A stretch of DNA of 64,000 bases from Cupriavidus respiraculi (lineage in GTDB: Bacteria; Pseudomonadota; Gammaproteobacteria; Burkholderiales; Burkholderiaceae), in the NCBI RefSeq assembly GCF_914271545.1, contig NZ_CAJZAH010000001.1, positions 1 through 64,000 on the forward strand, written 5' to 3'. The position numbers and the translations under genes are program-made. This document shows, in pieces, positions 63,039 through 64,000 of this stretch (position 1 is its first letter; the number at the start of each line of letters is the position of its first letter). The notes beneath the pieces are model-generated. The model was not told where the DNA came from and searched no databases. It worked only from the letters and a program-made list of their open reading frames with translations.

Positions 63039-64000
63039 TGTCCGAGTTTTCCACGCGGCAGCAGGACTGGTCGGCCGAGCAAACGGTGCTGGTGGTCGAC
63101 GACAATCCGGTGACGCGCTACTCCACCAGCCGCCTGTTGCGGGCGGCCGGGTTTTCCACGGTCGAGGCCGAGACCGGGCACGAGGCGATCGCGCTGGCGA
63201 TGACCGCGGTCGACGCGGTCGTGCTGGATGTGCATCTGCCCGACATGAATGGCTTCCAGGTCTGCGAGGCGATCCGCGCCAACGGCGCCACCGCGGCCCT
63301 GCCGGTGATCCACCTGTCCGCGGCCTATGTCCAGGAGCACGACAAGGTCAAGGGCCTGGACGCGGGGGCCAATGCCTACCTGACGCATCCGGTCGAGCCG
63401 CGGGTGCTGATCGCCACCGTCGCGGCGCTGCTGCGCGCGGCGCGCGCCGAGCAGGCCATGCGCCAGAGCGAGGCGAAATTCCGCGCGATCTACCAGCAGG
63501 CCATCAGCGGCATCTGCCTGCTGGACGGCGAGGGGCGCGTCGTGGACGCCAACCCCGCGATGCTAAGTACGCTGGGGCGCGATGCCGCCTCGCTCATCGG
63601 CCAGCCCGTCGCCGATTTCGCTCCGCAGGAATGGAAAGCCCGCGTTGCCGAGCTGGCCAGCGCGGGCGGCGAGGGCGGGTGGGAAGGCACCTTCCCGCTG
63701 CTCGACGGCGAGGGCGGCACGGTGCATCTCGAGTGGCATATTTCGGCGCCGCTGGAATCCGGCGTCAAGGTGGCCGTGGTCTCGAATATCACCGAGCGCA
63801 TCGACTTCGAGGCGCGCATGGAACTGCTGGTGGAGCGCGAACAGGCGGCACGCAGCGCGCTGGAGCGGCTGAACCGGATGAAGGACGACTTCATCGCGAT
63901 CCTGTCGCACGAGCTGCGCAACCCGCTCAACGCCATCAACCTGTGGACCCAGATCCTGCGCCGCCGCGCCAGCGGCGACGACGTGATGCGCGGCATCGAG
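63038..64000 (+). CDS. Hybrid response regulator/PAS/histidine kinase (3' end outside window)
   Basis: The visible 321 residues show a receiver domain (about 16-135; DD at 21-22, phospho-acceptor Asp64 in VVLDVHLPDMNG), a PAS domain (about 145-260) and the beginning of a histidine kinase (His291 in ILSHELRNPLNAI). The conserved receiver lysine is replaced: the motif reads AYLTHPVEP with His117 where Lys is expected. This may slow dephosphorylation or weaken the switch. GGAGAG precedes the ATG, which overlaps the previous stop. It closes the visible part of the Rsb/two-component operon. Confidence 0.93.
   Translation, partial: MSEFSTRQQDWSAEQTVLVVDDNPVTRYSTSRLLRAAGFSTVEAETGHEAIALAMTAVDAVVLDVHLPDMNGFQVCEAIRANGATAALPVIHLSAAYVQEHDKVKGLDAGANAYLTHPVEPRVLIATVAALLRAARAEQAMRQSEAKFRAIYQQAISGICLLDGEGRVVDANPAMLSTLGRDAASLIGQPVADFAPQEWKARVAELASAGGEGGWEGTFPLLDGEGGTVHLEWHISAPLESGVKVAVVSNITERIDFEARMELLVEREQAARSALERLNRMKDDFIAILSHELRNPLNAINLWTQILRRRASGDDVMRGIE

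Overview
The window is GC-rich DNA from a Gram-negative betaproteobacterium of the order Burkholderiales. It is most likely a Cupriavidus-type organism. The reasons are many tripartite-tricarboxylate (Bug) and CaiB/BaiF genes, a lipopeptide siderophore locus of the cupriachelin/taiwachelin kind, a complete-looking late hopanoid pathway and a LexA-controlled dnaE2. No rRNA, tRNA, CRISPR array or insertion sequence was recognised. All assignments come from reading the sequence, without database searches.

1-17.6 kb is an iron-uptake island. A minus-strand operon runs fhuF, a nine-domain NRPS (fatty-acyl-AMP ligase, ACP, C, A, PCP, E, C, A, PCP) and a second NRPS that leaves the window at base 1. 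Facing it are a TonB-dependent siderophore receptor, a PvdE-type ABC exporter, a small FecR-N-terminal-like (DUF4880) protein and an ECF sigma factor. Two Fur-box-like sites share the half-site AATTGCGAAT. Two sites fit the TAAA-N17-CGTC promoter of iron-starvation sigma factors with one mismatch each.

17.6-35.6 kb is metabolic and transport DNA. It holds a CaiB/BaiF CoA-transferase, a Bug receptor and an atypical crotonase, divergent from a GntR/FCD regulator with palindromic operators. Then come dnaE2 with a textbook SOS box, a patatin-like lipase, a TRAP transporter (P, Q and an enlarged M subunit), a TauD-like dioxygenase with a NitT/TauT-type ABC importer, and an alpha/beta-hydrolase/OsmC fusion.

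35.6-41.4 kb carries two tandem paralogues with a shared N-terminal module, a pentapeptide beta-helix and a C-terminal region resembling SopA/NleL HECT-like ubiquitin ligases, including the expected near-terminal cysteine. They look like host-directed effectors and are the most unusual feature here.

41.4-47.1 kb has an NAD-type isocitrate dehydrogenase, an IclR regulator, a membrane GGDEF protein, and a two-gene operon of a CaiB/BaiF CoA-transferase and a citrate-synthase/citryl-CoA-lyase-like protein.

47.1-57.0 kb is the hopanoid cluster: hpnD-shc-hpnG on the plus strand converges on ispH-hpnH-hpnN on the minus strand, and hpnA diverges from ispH. A small secreted protein and an MdtD-type efflux pump follow.

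59.4-64.0 kb is an RsbR-RsbS-RsbT stressosome-type module. It is fused by overlapping reading frames to an anti-sigma-like ATPase/SpoIIE phosphatase, a histidine kinase and a hybrid response-regulator kinase cut by the right edge.
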